55,125 nt of DNA from Helochares maculicollis (GCA_033557835.1 JAWQRO010000119.1:1-55125); one strand, 5' to 3'; shown: positions 11,226 through 22,539, numbered from the stretch's first letter. Program-made: numbers and translations. Notes: generated by a model from the sequence alone, not told the origin.

Positions 11226-12420
11226 TAAGGAGTACAAATATGTTTCCGCCGTTTTTATAAAAAATTGAATATTTATTGCAACAGAACGGTAGTTTAAGTT
11301 TATTCAAAGTATTGTCCATCACTAGCAACCACTTTTCCCCATCTCTCAGGCAGCATTCGGATTCCAAATCTGAAAAACTCTTTATCTTTTGAGGATATCC
11401 ACGTATCAACCCACTTTTTGGTATCTTTATATGTTTTGAAGCGCTGCTCCGACAGAGCATATGCCATTGGCCGGAACAGATAATAGTCGGATGGCGCTAT
11501 GTCTGGTGAATACGGCGCGTAGGGTAACACTTCCCAATCAACTGTTTTCAAATAGTTTTTCACCGGAACCGCTACATGCGGATGAGCATTATCATGGAGT
11601 AGAATTATTTTGTCGTGTCTAAAATAGTATTGAGGGTGATTTTCCTTTAAAGCACGGCTCAATCTCATCAATTGTGTTCGGTAGAGAGTTCCAGTGATTG
11701 TATCGCTCGGACTAAGCAACTCGTAATACGCCACTCCCAGCTGATCCCACCATATACACAGCATGAGTTTTTTCGTGAATATTCGGTTTTGCTGTGGATG
11801 TCGACGCGTAGCCAGGTTTTTCCCATGATTTTTTTCTTTTTAGTTTGTCATAATGCATCCATTTCTCATCCCCGATGACGATTCGATGTAAAAAAACCTT
11901 GTTTTTATGCCTGGCTAGCACCATTTCACTCATGAATAGTCGGCGTTCAATATCTCTTGACTTCAATTCGTATGGAACCCAATTTCCTTGTTTATGAATC
12001 ATTCCTAATGATTTGAAACGATGTTAAACTGCTTGCTGAGTGACTTCTACTGTGAAAGTAAGTTACTTTTGTGTTTGAGACGAATCTTCCTCCAATAATT
12101 CTTCCACTTTTACATCTAAGTTTTAGGCCTTCCACTGCGGTCTTTGTCTTCTACATCAAAATCACCGTTTTTAAACTTTTGAAACCAATCACGACACGTT
12201 TTCTCACTCAAAACAGCTTCATTATATGCTTCTACGAGCAAGCGATGCGCCTCAGTTGCAGATTTTTTTTTATTAAAGAAATAAATTAAAAGTTCCCGCA
12301 AATGACATTTATTTGGTTCAAATTTAGATATTTTCAGCTCAAGAAAATTATATTTTACTAGCACGGAGTAACTAATATAGTAATAGAATACTAATAGAAA
12401 AATTGGTTCCCTGATCTGGA
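11226..12420 (-). pseudogene. Nearly complete mariner family B transposase (broken)
   Basis: On the minus strand the order of parts is complete. The N-terminus is 'SKFEPNKCHLRELLIYFF' (near 12330) with 'LSEKTCRDWFQKFKNGDFDV' and 'DRSGRPK'. The middle is 'IHKQGNWVPYELKSRDIERR', then 'VIGDEKWMHYD' with the first catalytic Asp and 'KRKKSWEKPG'. The C-terminal half is 'LCIWWDQLGVAYYELL', 'ILLHDNAHPHVA' with the second Asp, and 'APYSPDIAPSDYYLF' with the third, ending 'LPERWGKVVASDGQYFE' near 11303. The three acidic residues survive. The expected start codon reads ATA, there is a stop near 12085 and a frameshift near 11770. The 3' terminus is present at 11226, but no matching 5' terminus was found by 12430, so the 5' flank looks truncated. 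Confidence 0.9.
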
Positions 12421-12454
12421 GAAACAACTAAGCTAGTCAGCAGCTTATGTGTGG

Positions 12455-13190
12455 TTTGCCAAGGCACTTCGCAAATATCTGTAATAAACAAAAATACAGC
12501 TCGCACTCAAAATAATGTCCCTTCCAGTGATTTTTTTTATCTTGGGGACATAAAACGTCACAAGGACTCAAGTCGGGTGAATAAGGAGGCTGAGAAGCCG
12601 CAGAAATGTTTTACTGGCCAAAAACTGATTGACAGAAAGCGCCGTGCGACAAGGAGCTTTGTCGTGATGCAACATCCACATGTTCAAGATGTGCGGTCTC
12701 ACGCGGTTCGCCCTTATTCGCAGTCTTTCAAGACCTTCTGTTGCTTTACCGTTTGGACTTGAGGCACAAGCTGTTTATGAACGAGTCCTTGGCTATCAAA
12801 AATGCAAATCGATATGCATTTGGTTTTTGACTTGCTTATTCTTGCTGTTGTGGCCTTGGAGAGCTTCAGGTGTACCATTCCTTCCTCTGGGGCTTAGTTT
12901 CTGGGTCATACGGAAACACCCAGGACACGTCACCTTTAATTTTATGCTTCAGAAAATGAAAATCATTTTCAGTTGCTCCCAAAAAGTCAGGAACTTTTCC
13001 TTTCTGATGGCTCTTTGCTCTTGCGACAGATTTTCCAAAACAATCTTCGCACAGATTTTTCTCATCTTCAATTCAATGGTCAAACTTTAATGAACAGTCG
13101 TGTGAGTCAAATTCTTCACCGATCATTTGGATTGTCAAACGAAGATATGAACACATGAGGTCCCAGGTGCGGGTAACATTTCCATCTGTT
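12455..13190 (-). pseudogene. Degenerate mariner relic, FLJ37770/GVQW3 type
   Basis: The minus strand gives, across several frames, a recognisable series: 'MIGEEFDSHDCSLKF', 'MRKICAKIVLENLSQEQRA', 'GDVSWVFPYDPETKPQRKEW' (first Asp in GDVSW), 'MWMLHHDKAPCRTALSVNQF' (second Asp), and 'QPPYSPDLSPCDV' (third Asp) followed by 'LKGHYFE'-like residues. This is the pattern I know from the mariner lineage behind the human FLJ37770 and GVQW3 proteins and many arthropod copies. All three catalytic Asp codons survive, yet at least four frameshifts or stops interrupt the frame. The N-terminal helix-turn-helix part is missing or unrecognisable. It lies within 40 bp of the family B copy on the same strand, with no shared boundary. 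Confidence 0.82.
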
Positions 13191-14034
13191 TTGATCACCT
13201 TTAGATTTTTAAAGTCGAACTTAAGAACTGAGTCTTACTGGTGCTCGTTGTAGCAGAAAATTGTCTTGAGGCATCAAATATTTGCTAAAGGATCTTTACC
13301 ATTTTGCATAATCAGAAAAAAGAATGAAATTTTTACACTAGTTTAGCTTACTCTTTCTTACTTCGGTCAATATTCAGTAATTTACCTAAACAAAAGTAAG
13401 CAAATCGAAATTAACTATCAGTCCCAGCTGAAACAGTTGGACATGAGACGGCATTAAAAAGGCTTCGCTGGCATGAAAAGTTAGGTTCAGTTATTTTGCG
13501 TTACTGGAGTAAGAAACTATGAATTTAGGTAGGAGTGTAACGACGCTAATTAAATACCAGGAGACTAAAAAGTCAACAAAATTCGTTCGAAATATCTGAT
13601 TGATGGCAACAAGGATTAAGTTCGTTTACACAGGTTTTATTGGGTCATTGTAAAAGCTGCTTTAAATTTGATCGAACTAAGCCTAAAATTCGCATTTGAC
13701 ATTAATGCGCCGTAATGTTGTTGTCAAGGCTCTTCGAATGCACTAATTATTGAAAAACGCGTTTGCCCGATAAGAAAACTATTAATTCAATTACAAAACT
13801 GCAGGTATTCGACTGTACATAAGCTCCTTATAAATTCATGTGAATGCCACCGGAAACTCGTTAATAATAGAGCGCATTGAATGTGTATAAGGATTAAATA
13901 GGGAAAAAACAAATATTTGTTTGCAAAATTGATTTGTCAAACAAATCGAAATATTGAAATTAGTGTACAAAATCAATTTGTGTGTCTCTAACAAGATTTT
14001 TGGTAGGCTTTTACAGTTAAATTATTGTAATGCG
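13191..14034. other. 0.8 kb without recognised feature
   Basis: AT-rich. Around 13905-13960 there are near-repeats of CAAATATTTGTTTGC and GATTTGTCAAACAAATC, locally self-complementary. No gene seen. Confidence 0.4.
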
Positions 14035-14092
14035 AAAAATCTGGAGTGTCTGCACTCAACGTTTCCATATAAATAATGCATAAAAGTACCCC
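14035..14092 (-). repeat. R1 3'-end fragment
   Basis: Reads CTGGAGTGTCTGCACTCAAC followed by TCCATATAAATAATGCATAAAAGTACC-like sequence. This is the reverse complement of the R1 3' end (GTACTTTTATG, TTTATACGGGAATG, GTTGAGTGGAGACACTCCAG). Only about 55 bp are preserved. Confidence 0.6.
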
Positions 14093-15134
14093 TGACTATT
14101 AAAAATGTAACATCAAGATCCTATCTACGATGAAAATAAAAATAAGATTTTCATTATTTACATGTACTTCAGCACATACATTCAACAATATACTGAGGTC
14201 ATATGGAATAGTCAATTCTTTTACAGGGCACACATAGAGGAGCCATATTTAATTTAACTTACGTAATGTACAATAATTAGTATTTAAAAAAAGTAAAAAT
14301 ATACTTAATAAATTAATAATAATTGATTGCTCGCAAAACATGTTGCCACGGGGTCAATTTTATTAATGTGTGAATTCATAATTCTGCAGGTAAAGTTCCA
14401 CTTCCGGTTTTCTAATTTAAAGTACTTGTTATGGCTAATTTTATAATGTTAAACATTGAGAGTTTGCATCTGTCATTTTGTTGTGCAATTTAACACGTGC
14501 ACGAAATTTTCTATACAAAAGTTTTTTAGTGTCTTTATGCATAGCGTTGATGAGTCAGTCAATTAGGACATATGCTTCTGGAAGCAGGACGAACAATGAA
14601 CGATAATAATTTACCACCTATATGATAATCTCTTTCAGAATTTAACAGCAACCGGGAGAGATGCGTAAGGCCACTGTTGCATATGCTATGTTGAATCTCT
14701 AATGGTGCGAATTTCCCTCCTATCGATTATCACACATGTCAGTAAATGGCGCAACACACTGAAGGCATACTAACAAGCCTAAAGCGAAAGCTAATTTTGT
14801 AATCTATAATATACATAAATGAAATGACGCTTGTTAATCTCACTAAAACGCGAAGAGGGTTGGATTTGGTTAATTTTGGCTTTTAAACATTTGTCTAAGT
14901 TCAAGAAAGGTTTGAAAAGTGAGAAAATAGGAACAAAGACAGAAGCTATCATAACGGAAGCTTTCCGAACGAAAACAGTGACGGCAAGCTGCAGAGCAAT
15001 ACTTAAAGGTGAACATTCAAAGATGGTAGATATTGCCGAAATAATGTCACTGCGAACAGAATGGATGAACTAAAGAAGAAACACAAAAAAAGTTGGGTAG
15101 AAGTTAGGAGTGCCGAATAGACAAAGTGGAGCAA
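14093..15134. other. 1 kb without recognised feature
   Basis: An 80-codon open frame at 14831-15073 (+) is rich in K, E and T and followed by a K-rich stretch; it might be a scrap of a mobile-element protein, but I cannot assign it. Otherwise AT-rich sequence with nothing recognised. Confidence 0.35.
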
Positions 15135-15136
15135 TA

Positions 15137-16415
15137 CTAGGCTAGTTCAAAAGTTTGCGGAGCGGGGATAAGAAAAGGCCAAAACAAAAAAGAAATACTT
15201 TATACTTCAGTGTATTCTCCCATAAGTTCAATACATTGCCTCCAACGGTTTTCCAATTCAGTTATACCATCTCTAAAATGGTTTTCTGGAAACTGGTCAA
15301 TATATTGGTTCACAGTCGCTATAACTTCTTCACTTGAGGAAAAACGCTTTCCACGCAATTTTTTTTAAATTTTGGAAATAGATGGAAGTCCGAAGGGGCT
15401 AGATCGGGAGAGTAAGGCGGATGTTCGATCAATTCATACCTTAAATTTGGCCATAGTTTGAACATTTGTGTGCTGGCGCGTTATCTTGAAGGAAAAGGAT
15501 TTTCTTCGTCAAGCCAGGTCTCTTTCCTTTAATTTTTGTATTTAACTTATCCAACAGATTTGAATAGTACTCTTCTACTATAGTTTTATCGGTTTGAAGA
15601 TAATCGATCACAAAAATACACTTTGCAGCCCATAAAACAGATGCTTTAACCTTTTTGGGTGATTTGGACCATTTTGGTTGTTTTGGGGTTCAGCCCCAAA
15701 ACAACCAAATGGTCCAAATCAGGCTCAGTCCACTCTAAGGTTTGTTGTCGCAGCTTGGGATCATAGTGGTACACCCAGGTTTCATCTATAGTGACCAAAT
15801 GACGTAAAAACTCTTTTTTATTTTTTTTAAAAAGCTCCAAATGTTCCTTAGAAATATTGACTCGAAGTCGTTTTTGATCACAATTTAAGAAATGGGGCAC
15901 TTATCGTGCAGAAAGCTTTCCGAGGCCTAGCACATCTTTCAAAAGTACTCACTCAGTTGAGATATTCATGGTATCAGAAATCTCTCTCAAGGTTAAGTTT
16001 CTGTCATTCATAAACATATCATGAATGGTATCAATCATTTCTTCAGTGATACACTTTTTGGACGTCCTCAACGAGGATCATCTTCTACGCTTGTGTGACC
16101 ACGTTTAAATTCTAATGCCCACTTACAGACCATTGTTTTAGATGAAGCAGCATCCCCTAACACATTCACCATTTCACTATAAATTTCCATCGCCTTCACA
16201 CCCTTTTTCACTAAAAATGTTATTACGGCACGATGTTCAATTTTTTCCAAGATTAAAGTATGTTGACGCGTCTAACATCAAAGCGTCATAAAAACACACT
16301 GACAAGCCATAACGAGTTGAAATATTGCGTTCATTAGAAGCATGTGACCTTGAATGCAGTCGAAATTGTAGCTCTATCAACGAATTAAAGTCTTCGCTCT
16401 TTTCAACTAACCTAG
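15137..16415 (-). pseudogene. Almost full-length mariner, family D (inactive)
   Basis: Inverted ends are visible: CTAGGCTAGTTCAAAAG at 15137 and the complement of CTAGGTTAGTTGAAAAG ending 16415, giving ~1.28 kb, the usual size for mariner. A TA precedes the left end; the right flank reads AA. On the minus strand the protein starts 'EKIEHRAVITFLVKKGVKAM', with the initiator codon read as TTG at 16250, then 'KTMVCKWALEFKRGHTSVED', 'LGKLSARWVPHFL', and 'VTIDETWVYHYDPKLRQQT' with the first catalytic Asp. After a damaged middle come 'ILFLQDNAPAHKC' (second Asp) and 'LIEHPPYSPDLAPSDFHLF' (third). Stops and frameshifts separate these parts. A ~60 bp inverted duplication at 15661-15720 interrupts the segment after 'EWTEP'. 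Confidence 0.92.
15661..15720. repeat. Local inverted duplication (hairpin) inside mariner D
   Basis: Left arm 15661-15688 and right arm 15694-15720 are reverse complements apart from a single extra T, separated by a 5-base loop (TTCAG). The arm contains TTTGGTTGTTTTGGGG. The coding version ('LNPKTTKMVQI' on the minus strand) is present once in sense, and its inverted copy inserts foreign codons ('DLDHLVVLG') before it. Confidence 0.92.
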
Positions 16416-16439
16416 AACATCCACTGGAATGACATCAGA

Positions 16440-16590
16440 GTGAATCAGAGTGCCAAAAAAGGGGAAGACACTGAAATAGTACTGATAGAGACAATCAAAG
16501 AAAATATGGTATATTCGTCAATGAAATCAGCTATAGACAGAAGCCACAGATTAGGACCTAAGGGGGGAGATAAGAGCAGACCTACAATAG
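16440..16590 (+). pseudogene. LINE ORF1-like fragment
   Basis: A frame of about 50 codons gives 'VLIETIKENMVYSSMKSAID' followed by 'RSHRLGPKGGDKSRPTI'. The pattern of 'IDR.HRLG.K....RPII' after an amphipathic stretch is typical of the RNA-binding C-terminal part of ORF1 proteins of LINE-type elements. Nothing before or after continues the protein: mariner D ends 25 bp upstream, and the sequence downstream changes into an R1 end at 16590. It is a short, orphan scrap, and the assignment rests on this one motif. Confidence 0.4.
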
Positions 16591-16632
16591 AAAAATCTGG
16601 AGTGTCTCCACTCAACATTCCTGCAGAAATAT
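16590..16632 (-). repeat. R1 3'-terminal fragment
   Basis: Reads AAAAATCTGGAGTGTCTCCA then CTCAACATTCC, the reverse complement of the R1 3' end and the few bases beyond it. The match stops after about 30 bp. Confidence 0.55.
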
Positions 16633-16634
16633 AA

Positions 16635-17970
16635 TACAAATTTTCGTGAATATTTAGTGTTCGGTAGGTCTCTTTCAAGTTTCCAACAATAATCTGCATT
16701 CCTGGACTCAATTTCGCTTGATAGCGCTTCTCTACTGAAGGAATGTGTTTATGAAACTTCTCGCTCTATTCATCACTCACAGTATACAAATTTGCAGGAA
16801 AAAAATCGATATGAGAATCCAGCATGTGTATTTTTAAGAACATATTACACTCCAAATCATTATATGATAAAATTTCATTTATTAGGTCGGTAATTTTTCG
16901 GTTGATGGTTTTCTAGAAAAGTTTGGACAATGTTCACAAAACTTTTCCAGGCAAGTTTTTTATGATTGCTCTTCAAAGCCTTCATCAGTTTTCATATTTG
17001 TGCATCTACAAATACTCTCTCGTTTTACCTGTATGAGTTTGGGGAATTTTTCTTTTAGGTATACAAATCGACTGACATCTATGGGTATAGCCTTCACAAA
17101 ATTTTTTACTGAGCCGAGTTTTATATTCAACGGTAGTAAAAGAATGTCACCAAGGTTCTCTAAGGGATCTTTTCTAACAGTTTAGGGCCTGGACGCACGC
17201 TTGGGCCACACTTTCTTTACATAGTGACTTTATCTGTGTCTACTGTTCCACTAGCAAATAAAACAGCAAACTTTTGCGTAAGCTATTTGTAGTCAAAACG
17301 AAAGAGACTTTAAAATCTTCACAAAGTTTTGAATCGCATGCATGGTATTCAGTTTTTTAAGAAGTAATCTTATATTTTCGTGAGTCTCTTTCATATCAGA
17401 ACCGGTACCCAAGGAAGTTTGTTTCCGTTATGCAACAGAACTGCTTTCAAACTAGATTTTGAAGAGTCAATGAGCAATCGTCAGTGATTTGGATCACATC
17501 CGGAATTTATCAAATTCATCACAACAGGAGTTATAATAGACTAAATTATCTATACCCCAAAAGTTCAGCTTGTTTTTGGCTAGATTCAAATCACCTACTA
17601 AATCATAGGAATCACTGTATCAATAAATGGGACTCTTTTGAAGTTGATGGTTCATAGCTTGAGTTACTTTGCTGACTGAGAACAAATTCTGAACTAGGAG
17701 AAGTCTGACTTTCTTGTTGGTTTAGAGGCTTTGAAACAGACAGTTAAGCACTGTGAGGGATGGTTGTGACGGACAAAGATAAGTTTGGATAATGGATAGT
17801 GTGTTTAGGCTTGGTTTTAACACCTTTTGTTTGAGTTAAGCAAAAATAACAATCACTTACATGATCTTTTGGTTCTGTCCAAACCATTGATTTAGAAAAT
17901 TGCAAATGTCTTGGTTCTTGTTGGCCCAACTGAACAAAAGTCTCGCATACGTAACACAACATACCAGGTA
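16635..17970 (-). pseudogene. Degenerate arthropod repeat protein (CYFC family), copy C1
   Basis: The minus strand reads, with many stops and frameshifts, through an entire protein of a multi-copy family that I know only as uncharacterised proteins in arthropod genomes. The start region (17962 down) has 'HVSDCYFCLTQTKGVKTKPK' and 'HTIHYPNLS'. Further on come 'KQAELLGYR' (17600s), 'KETHENIRLLLKKLN' (17380s), 'VCCFIC.WNSR', 'SHYVKKVWPKRAS', 'LPLNIKLGSVKNFVKAI' (17130-17080) and 'KFPKLI'. The end part is 'YQAKLSPGMQIIVGNLKETY' (16720-16660). In intact relatives these parts follow the same order: a CxxC element, a middle with acidic residues, and a C-terminal 'R.QG.W...M..DYCW' segment. The role is unknown; repetition suggests a mobile element. 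The copy is dead. Confidence 0.75.
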
Positions 17971-19029
17971 CGCAAGATTAAAATGTCGCATTTTCATGAA
18001 ACATACGCAATTATTTCAGAACAATAGTAAGAAATTTTTTTTCAAAGTATTGGCCCTCGTTTTTTACACATTTTATCCATCTCTCGGGCAATTTATGGAT
18101 ACCATTCTAAAAGAAAGCTTCAACTTTGATTGATATCCATTCATCGAGCCATTTTTGTACATCCTCGAAAGTCTTAAAGTGTTGCTCAGCCAGTGCGTAT
18201 CCCGTCGATGAGAAGAGGTGATAATTAGAAGGCGCCAGGTCTGGTTAATACGGCGGGTGGGATAGGAGTTCCCGACCAACCGAAGAAATCTTCCTCCCAA
18301 AACGATCCGGTTTTGTACTCGATGTTGATGGTTGTTCTGGTATTACCCACGATTTCTTACGTTTCGGATTCTCAAAATATATCCATTTTTCAGCGCCAGT
18401 TTCAACTCGATGCAAGAAAACCCCTTTTTTGTGGCGTAAATACAGTATTTCGCACAAAGTTTTTCGTATTTCAATCTATCGTTCGTTCAGTTTGTGTGGA
18501 ACCCATTTTAGAACCTTTTGCATCTTTCCCATTTCTCTCAGGCAATCGGAAATGACTTGCCTACTAAGATTCAACTGCACCGATATCATTTGTCGTGTTT
18601 GTGTATCGTCTTCGTCCAATAATGCTTGTAATTCGTTGTCTTCAAACTTTTTTGGTCGATTTTCACCTTCTTTGTCAATGACATTGAAATCGCCACTTTT
18701 GAAACGTTGAAACCAGCGTTCACAAGTCTTGACAGTTGGAGCAAGATTGTCGTAAGTCTCTACAAGAATTCAATGACTTTCCGATGCCTTTTTCTTTTGA
18801 TTGAACAAGAAAATCATTACATAATGCTCTTTACTTGGCTCAAAATTCGACATATTTAACACGAAAAAGAAATATACTTCTAACTAGTAAACAACTAAAC
18901 GAATATGACGTATGTAGTGGAAGCAGTCTTACCAACAAAAAATGGCGCTTTGGGTTCCAAAGATTATTTCAATAGATTTCGTGCGCCATCTCTTGACAAA
19001 AAAACGACATTTTAAACTTGCGCACTTGG
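17964..19029 (-). mobile_element. Internally deleted mariner, family E copy 1
   Basis: Bracketed by TA at 17962-17963 and 19030-19031, with inverted ends CCAGGTACGCAAGATTAAAA and the complement of CCAAGTGCGCAAGTTTAAAA. On the minus strand an ATG at 18853 opens 'MSNFEPSKEHY', followed by the 'FQRFKSGDFNVIDK'-like segment, 'TRQMISVQLNLSRQ' and 'WVPHKLNER'. Then come 'GAEKWIYFENPKRKKSWVIP' and 'SSTKPDRFGRK'. At that point ~190 bp is missing relative to the copy at 41632, and the frame rejoins at 'ISSVGRELLSHPPY'. The first catalytic Asp reads Ala (GAEKW), the second is in the deleted part, and the third survives after a stop (PPY*PDLAP). The C-terminal tail reaches 18060. Confidence 0.9.
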
Positions 19030-19767
19030 TATATGTGGCACCCAGGATTTGTCCTGATACGACAAAAGAAATCAAAAGTAATCTACACAGCACTGTTTAA
19101 TTAATAGCGTGACATTTCGACGCTGAGATGTAAAAGTTAATTCTCCACACACATAATAAAAGCTGTCGCGGTTTTTAGAACACTTTCACGGCTTACTTGC
19201 GATGTATCTAACATAAATAAATTACTAGCTAGTTAAATACAGTAAGTTATACAGTTGCCGAAATGACTATTCCAACAAAAACGTGTATCGGGGTTAGAAA
19301 TCAATATATAGCTCTCATAAAAAACTGGACGCGACTGGAGCAATACTATATTTTTTCAAGGAAGGTGTGCCAACATAAACAAAAGCGTTACTAAGCTCAT
19401 GCGACATGAACAGTGTTAATCAGTGTAATTTTTGCGATTATAAAGAAGTTCTCAGGATCAACTGCGATGACTTCATTTTACTTCCACACGTGTACAAATC
19501 TATTTTCGGAAGATATTCTTATGCACTTTTATATATTTCTGTTCATTGTAAATTCCGAGAATCTTAATATCGCTATCTGGGATTTATTTTCAATCGCGAT
19601 TGCGTGTTATAAGTTGTTTTTAAGAAGCTTACAATTTGCCAAGTAGATATCTTTTTTCGTTGTGTTTTGCACTGAAGATGAATTCCACGTATTAGGGGAT
19701 TTATTCCCACTATCACAGGATTTTAAAGCATTAGACTGCCGTCAAGGTTTTTCAAGATGTACTTTTT
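19030..19767. other. Stretch without recognised feature
   Basis: No transposon ends, repeats or coding motifs recognised; a 77-codon hydrophobic open frame at 19413-19646 looks incidental. Confidence 0.4.
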
Positions 19768-20732
19768 ACACTCCCGTATACTATAAGAAGTATATGAAAG
19801 GGAAGGTATCGGGATCATGAAATAATTTGACCTCGAGATTTTTGACGGATCTCCACGGCTTGAGTACCCCTGAATCCATTTTGACCATTTTTGGCATGTT
19901 GTCTGTGTGTGTATAAACATGATAGCGGTCAGACCGTTTGGGGTGGAGCGATGAAATTTGGCATACGGCTATTATCGCAAAAACTTAGATCTGTATCAAC
20001 TTTTGAGGCATGAAGGACCACCGGAAGTACCAGTTTACCTACAAAGTTTTGAAATTTTTTCAAGTAAAGTAGCCTTTAAAATTAAGCTATCGAATTAAAA
20101 TTTCCTGCACACCTTACATATTACAAAAAACTTACAGATACAAATTTTCAACTTGATCGGATCACCAGAAGTCTTTTTTTATAATTTTAAAAATTCTAAA
20201 TTTAGTAGACTTTAGAATAGAAATATTACAAAAATGTTACAAAAATGTTAAAAAAATGGTAAACATAGAAAATATAGCAATAACAAACAGTTCCCTGTAA
20301 ACTTGAAACCGGAAGTGAGACTTTACCGTCATATATTTCATTTTTTAGTTATGAATTTATACTCTAAAACTGGACCCTTTCTTTAGTTATGAATTCACAA
20401 TATAAAATTTAAGCCATCCCCAAGCGTTTTATATTGCAGACTAGTTAAGAGCAAATACATTTTTAAACACAAAGTATTGTACATTACATAAAGAAATATT
20501 AAAAATATTTTGATGATATATATGTACTGAAAAGGAAATGAATAATCCTTATGAATATATTAATGTGATGGATATAGAAATTGACGTTAGTGTTAATTAT
20601 GACCATTAAAACTTTTGTTTTCAGTTTTGAAGCGCGTGTAAGTGTTTGTAGTTTTATTATTATTAACTGCAGGTACTTTTATGTCGTACATATATTTATA
20701 CGGGAATGTTGAGTGGTGACACTCCAGATTTT
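19768..20732 (+). repeat. Interspersed repeat R1, copy b (full length)
   Basis: Starts ACACTCCCGTATACTATAAG and runs through GAGTACCCCTGAATCCATTT, AGACCGTTTGGGGTGGAGCG, CACCGGAAGTACCAGTTTAC and TTAGTTATGAATTTATACTC to TTTATACGGGAATGTTGAG. About 965 bp; this is the cleanest uninterrupted copy with both ends. Confidence 0.8.
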
Positions 20733-20927
20733 TAATTTTATACTACGTTACGAATATTCCACAAGAATGAACAAATGACTTTTACAAGTAATACCAATTC
20801 CTAACTAATATCTTCTAGGTTTATAATTAGATATTACATTATTATATATTTTATTCTGATTAGAATAAAAAAAATAGGACATACAATCTATTTTAATTAA
20901 AAATGTGAATCTTCACCGCAGGCTGGA
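20733..20927 (+). repeat. R1-associated tail, copy 1
   Basis: About 190 bp following R1 copy b, with CAAGTAATACCAATTCCTAA, AATAGGACATACAATCTATT and ATCTTCACCGCA. The same sequence follows R1 copy e at 22540-22728, so R1 plus tail is the repeated unit in this cluster. Confidence 0.75.
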
Positions 20928-21062
20928 TTATGATTAAAACTTTTGCTTTTAGTTTTGAAGCGCATGGAAATGTTTATAGTTTTATTATTATTAATCACTG
21001 GTTCTTTTATGTCGTACATATATTTATACAGGAGTGTTGAGTGGAGACACTCTAGATTTATA
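20928..21062 (+). repeat. R1 3'-end fragment, copy c
   Basis: Contains only the last ~130 bp of R1: AAAACTTTTGCTTTTAGTTT, TTTATGTCGTACATATATTT and GTTGAGTGGAGACACTCTAG. Confidence 0.75.
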
Positions 21063-21065
21063 TAA

Positions 21066-21590
21066 TACATTCCCGTATTACTATACGAAGTATAGTAAGG
21101 GTAAGGTATTGGTATCATGAAAAAATTTGACCTCGAGATTTTGACGGATCTACACGTTTTGAGTGCCCCTGAATCCATTTTGACCAGTTTTGCATGTGGT
21201 CTGTGTGTATATGTAAACATGATAGCAGTCAGACCGTTTGAGATGAAACGATGAAGCATACGGCTATTATCGCAAAAACTTAGCTCTGTGTCAACTTTGG
21301 AAGCATGTGGAATAACTAAGTACCCGTTTACCTACACAGTTTTGAATTTTTTTCAAGTAAAGTAGTCTTTAAAAATAAGCTTTCGAATTAAAATTTCGGA
21401 CATACCGTACATATTATAAAGAGCTTACAGATACAAACTTTCAACTTGATCGCAGCATCAGAAGGGCTATTTTTATAATTTTAAAAATTCCAAATTTAGC
21501 AGGCTTTAGAATAAAAATTTTACAAAAATGTTACAAAAATACTAAACATGAAAAATATAGCAACAACAAATAGTTCCGTGTAAATTTAAA
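21066..21590 (+). repeat. R1 5' portion, copy d
   Basis: Starts ACATTCCCGTATTACTATAC; the palindrome TTACTATAC-GAA-GTATAGTAA at 21076-21096 is exact. It runs to about CCGTGTAAATTTAAAAACTC, roughly the first 520 bp of R1, then the next copy joins. Confidence 0.8.
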
Positions 21591-21659
21591 AACTCAACAT
21601 TTGGACGGATCTCCACGCTCTGACTGCCCCTGAATGCATTTTGACCATTTTTGGCATGT

Positions 21660-21698
<39 letters not shown>

Positions 21699-22539
21699 AA
21701 ACACGATAGCGGTCAAACCGTTTGAGATGGAGCGATGAAATTTTGCATACGGCTACTATCGCTCAAACTTGGATCTGTATCAACTTTTGAAGAATGTACG
21801 ACTACCGAAAGTACCTGTTTACTTACACAGTTTTGAAATTTTTTCAAGTAAAGTAGTGTTTAAACTTAAGCTACCTGATTGAAATTTCGTGCACATCTTA
21901 ATTAGCACAAAAAACTTGCAGATACTAATTTCCAACAGGATCGGAGCACCGGAAGTGCTATTTTTATAATTTTAAAAATTCCAATTTTAGTAGACTTGGA
22001 AATGAAAAAATGTAAAAAAATGTCACAAAAATGCTCAACATGGAAAATAAAGCAATAACAAATAGTTCCGTGTAAATTTGTAAACTGGAAGTGGGGACTT
22101 TACCGTCATAAATTGCAGTTTTTAGTTATGAAGATTCTAAAAGTGGACCTTTCTTTTACTAACGGATTCACATTTTAAAAGTCAAGCCTTCGCAAAGGAT
22201 ACTTACATGCGTTTTATATTGCAGACTAGCTAAGACTATATATTTTTAAACATTAAGGATTGTACATTACATAAAGAAGTACATAAGTATTGTACATTTC
22301 ATAAAGAAGTATTAAAAATATTTCGATAAAATATATGTACTGAAAAAGAATTGAATATTCCTTATGAATATATTAATGTGTTGAATGTAGACATTGACGT
22401 TAGTGTTAATTATGACTATTAAAACTTTTGCTTTTAGTTTTGATGCGCATATAAGTGTTTGTAGACTTATTATTATTAGTCGCAGGTACTTCAATGTACA
22501 TTTATTTAAACGGGAATGTTGAGTACAGTTACTCCAGAT
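21591..22539 (+). repeat. Interspersed repeat R1, copy e (5' end missing)
   Basis: Begins inside the unit at ACGGATCTCCACGCTCTGAC and continues to AACGGGAATGTTGAG. It carries an expanded GT tract at 21664-21694 where other copies have only a few GT units. Confidence 0.78.
21664..21694 (+). repeat. GT dinucleotide microsatellite
   Basis: About 15 GT units inside R1 copy e, at the position where other R1 copies read GTCTGTGTGTGTG. Confidence 0.95.

Noticed and set aside
21076..21096. TATACGAAGTATA looks like part of a loxP arm
   Set aside because: The palindrome belongs to the R1 repeat tip, varies among copies, and lacks the 8-bp spacer and second 13-bp arm of loxP.
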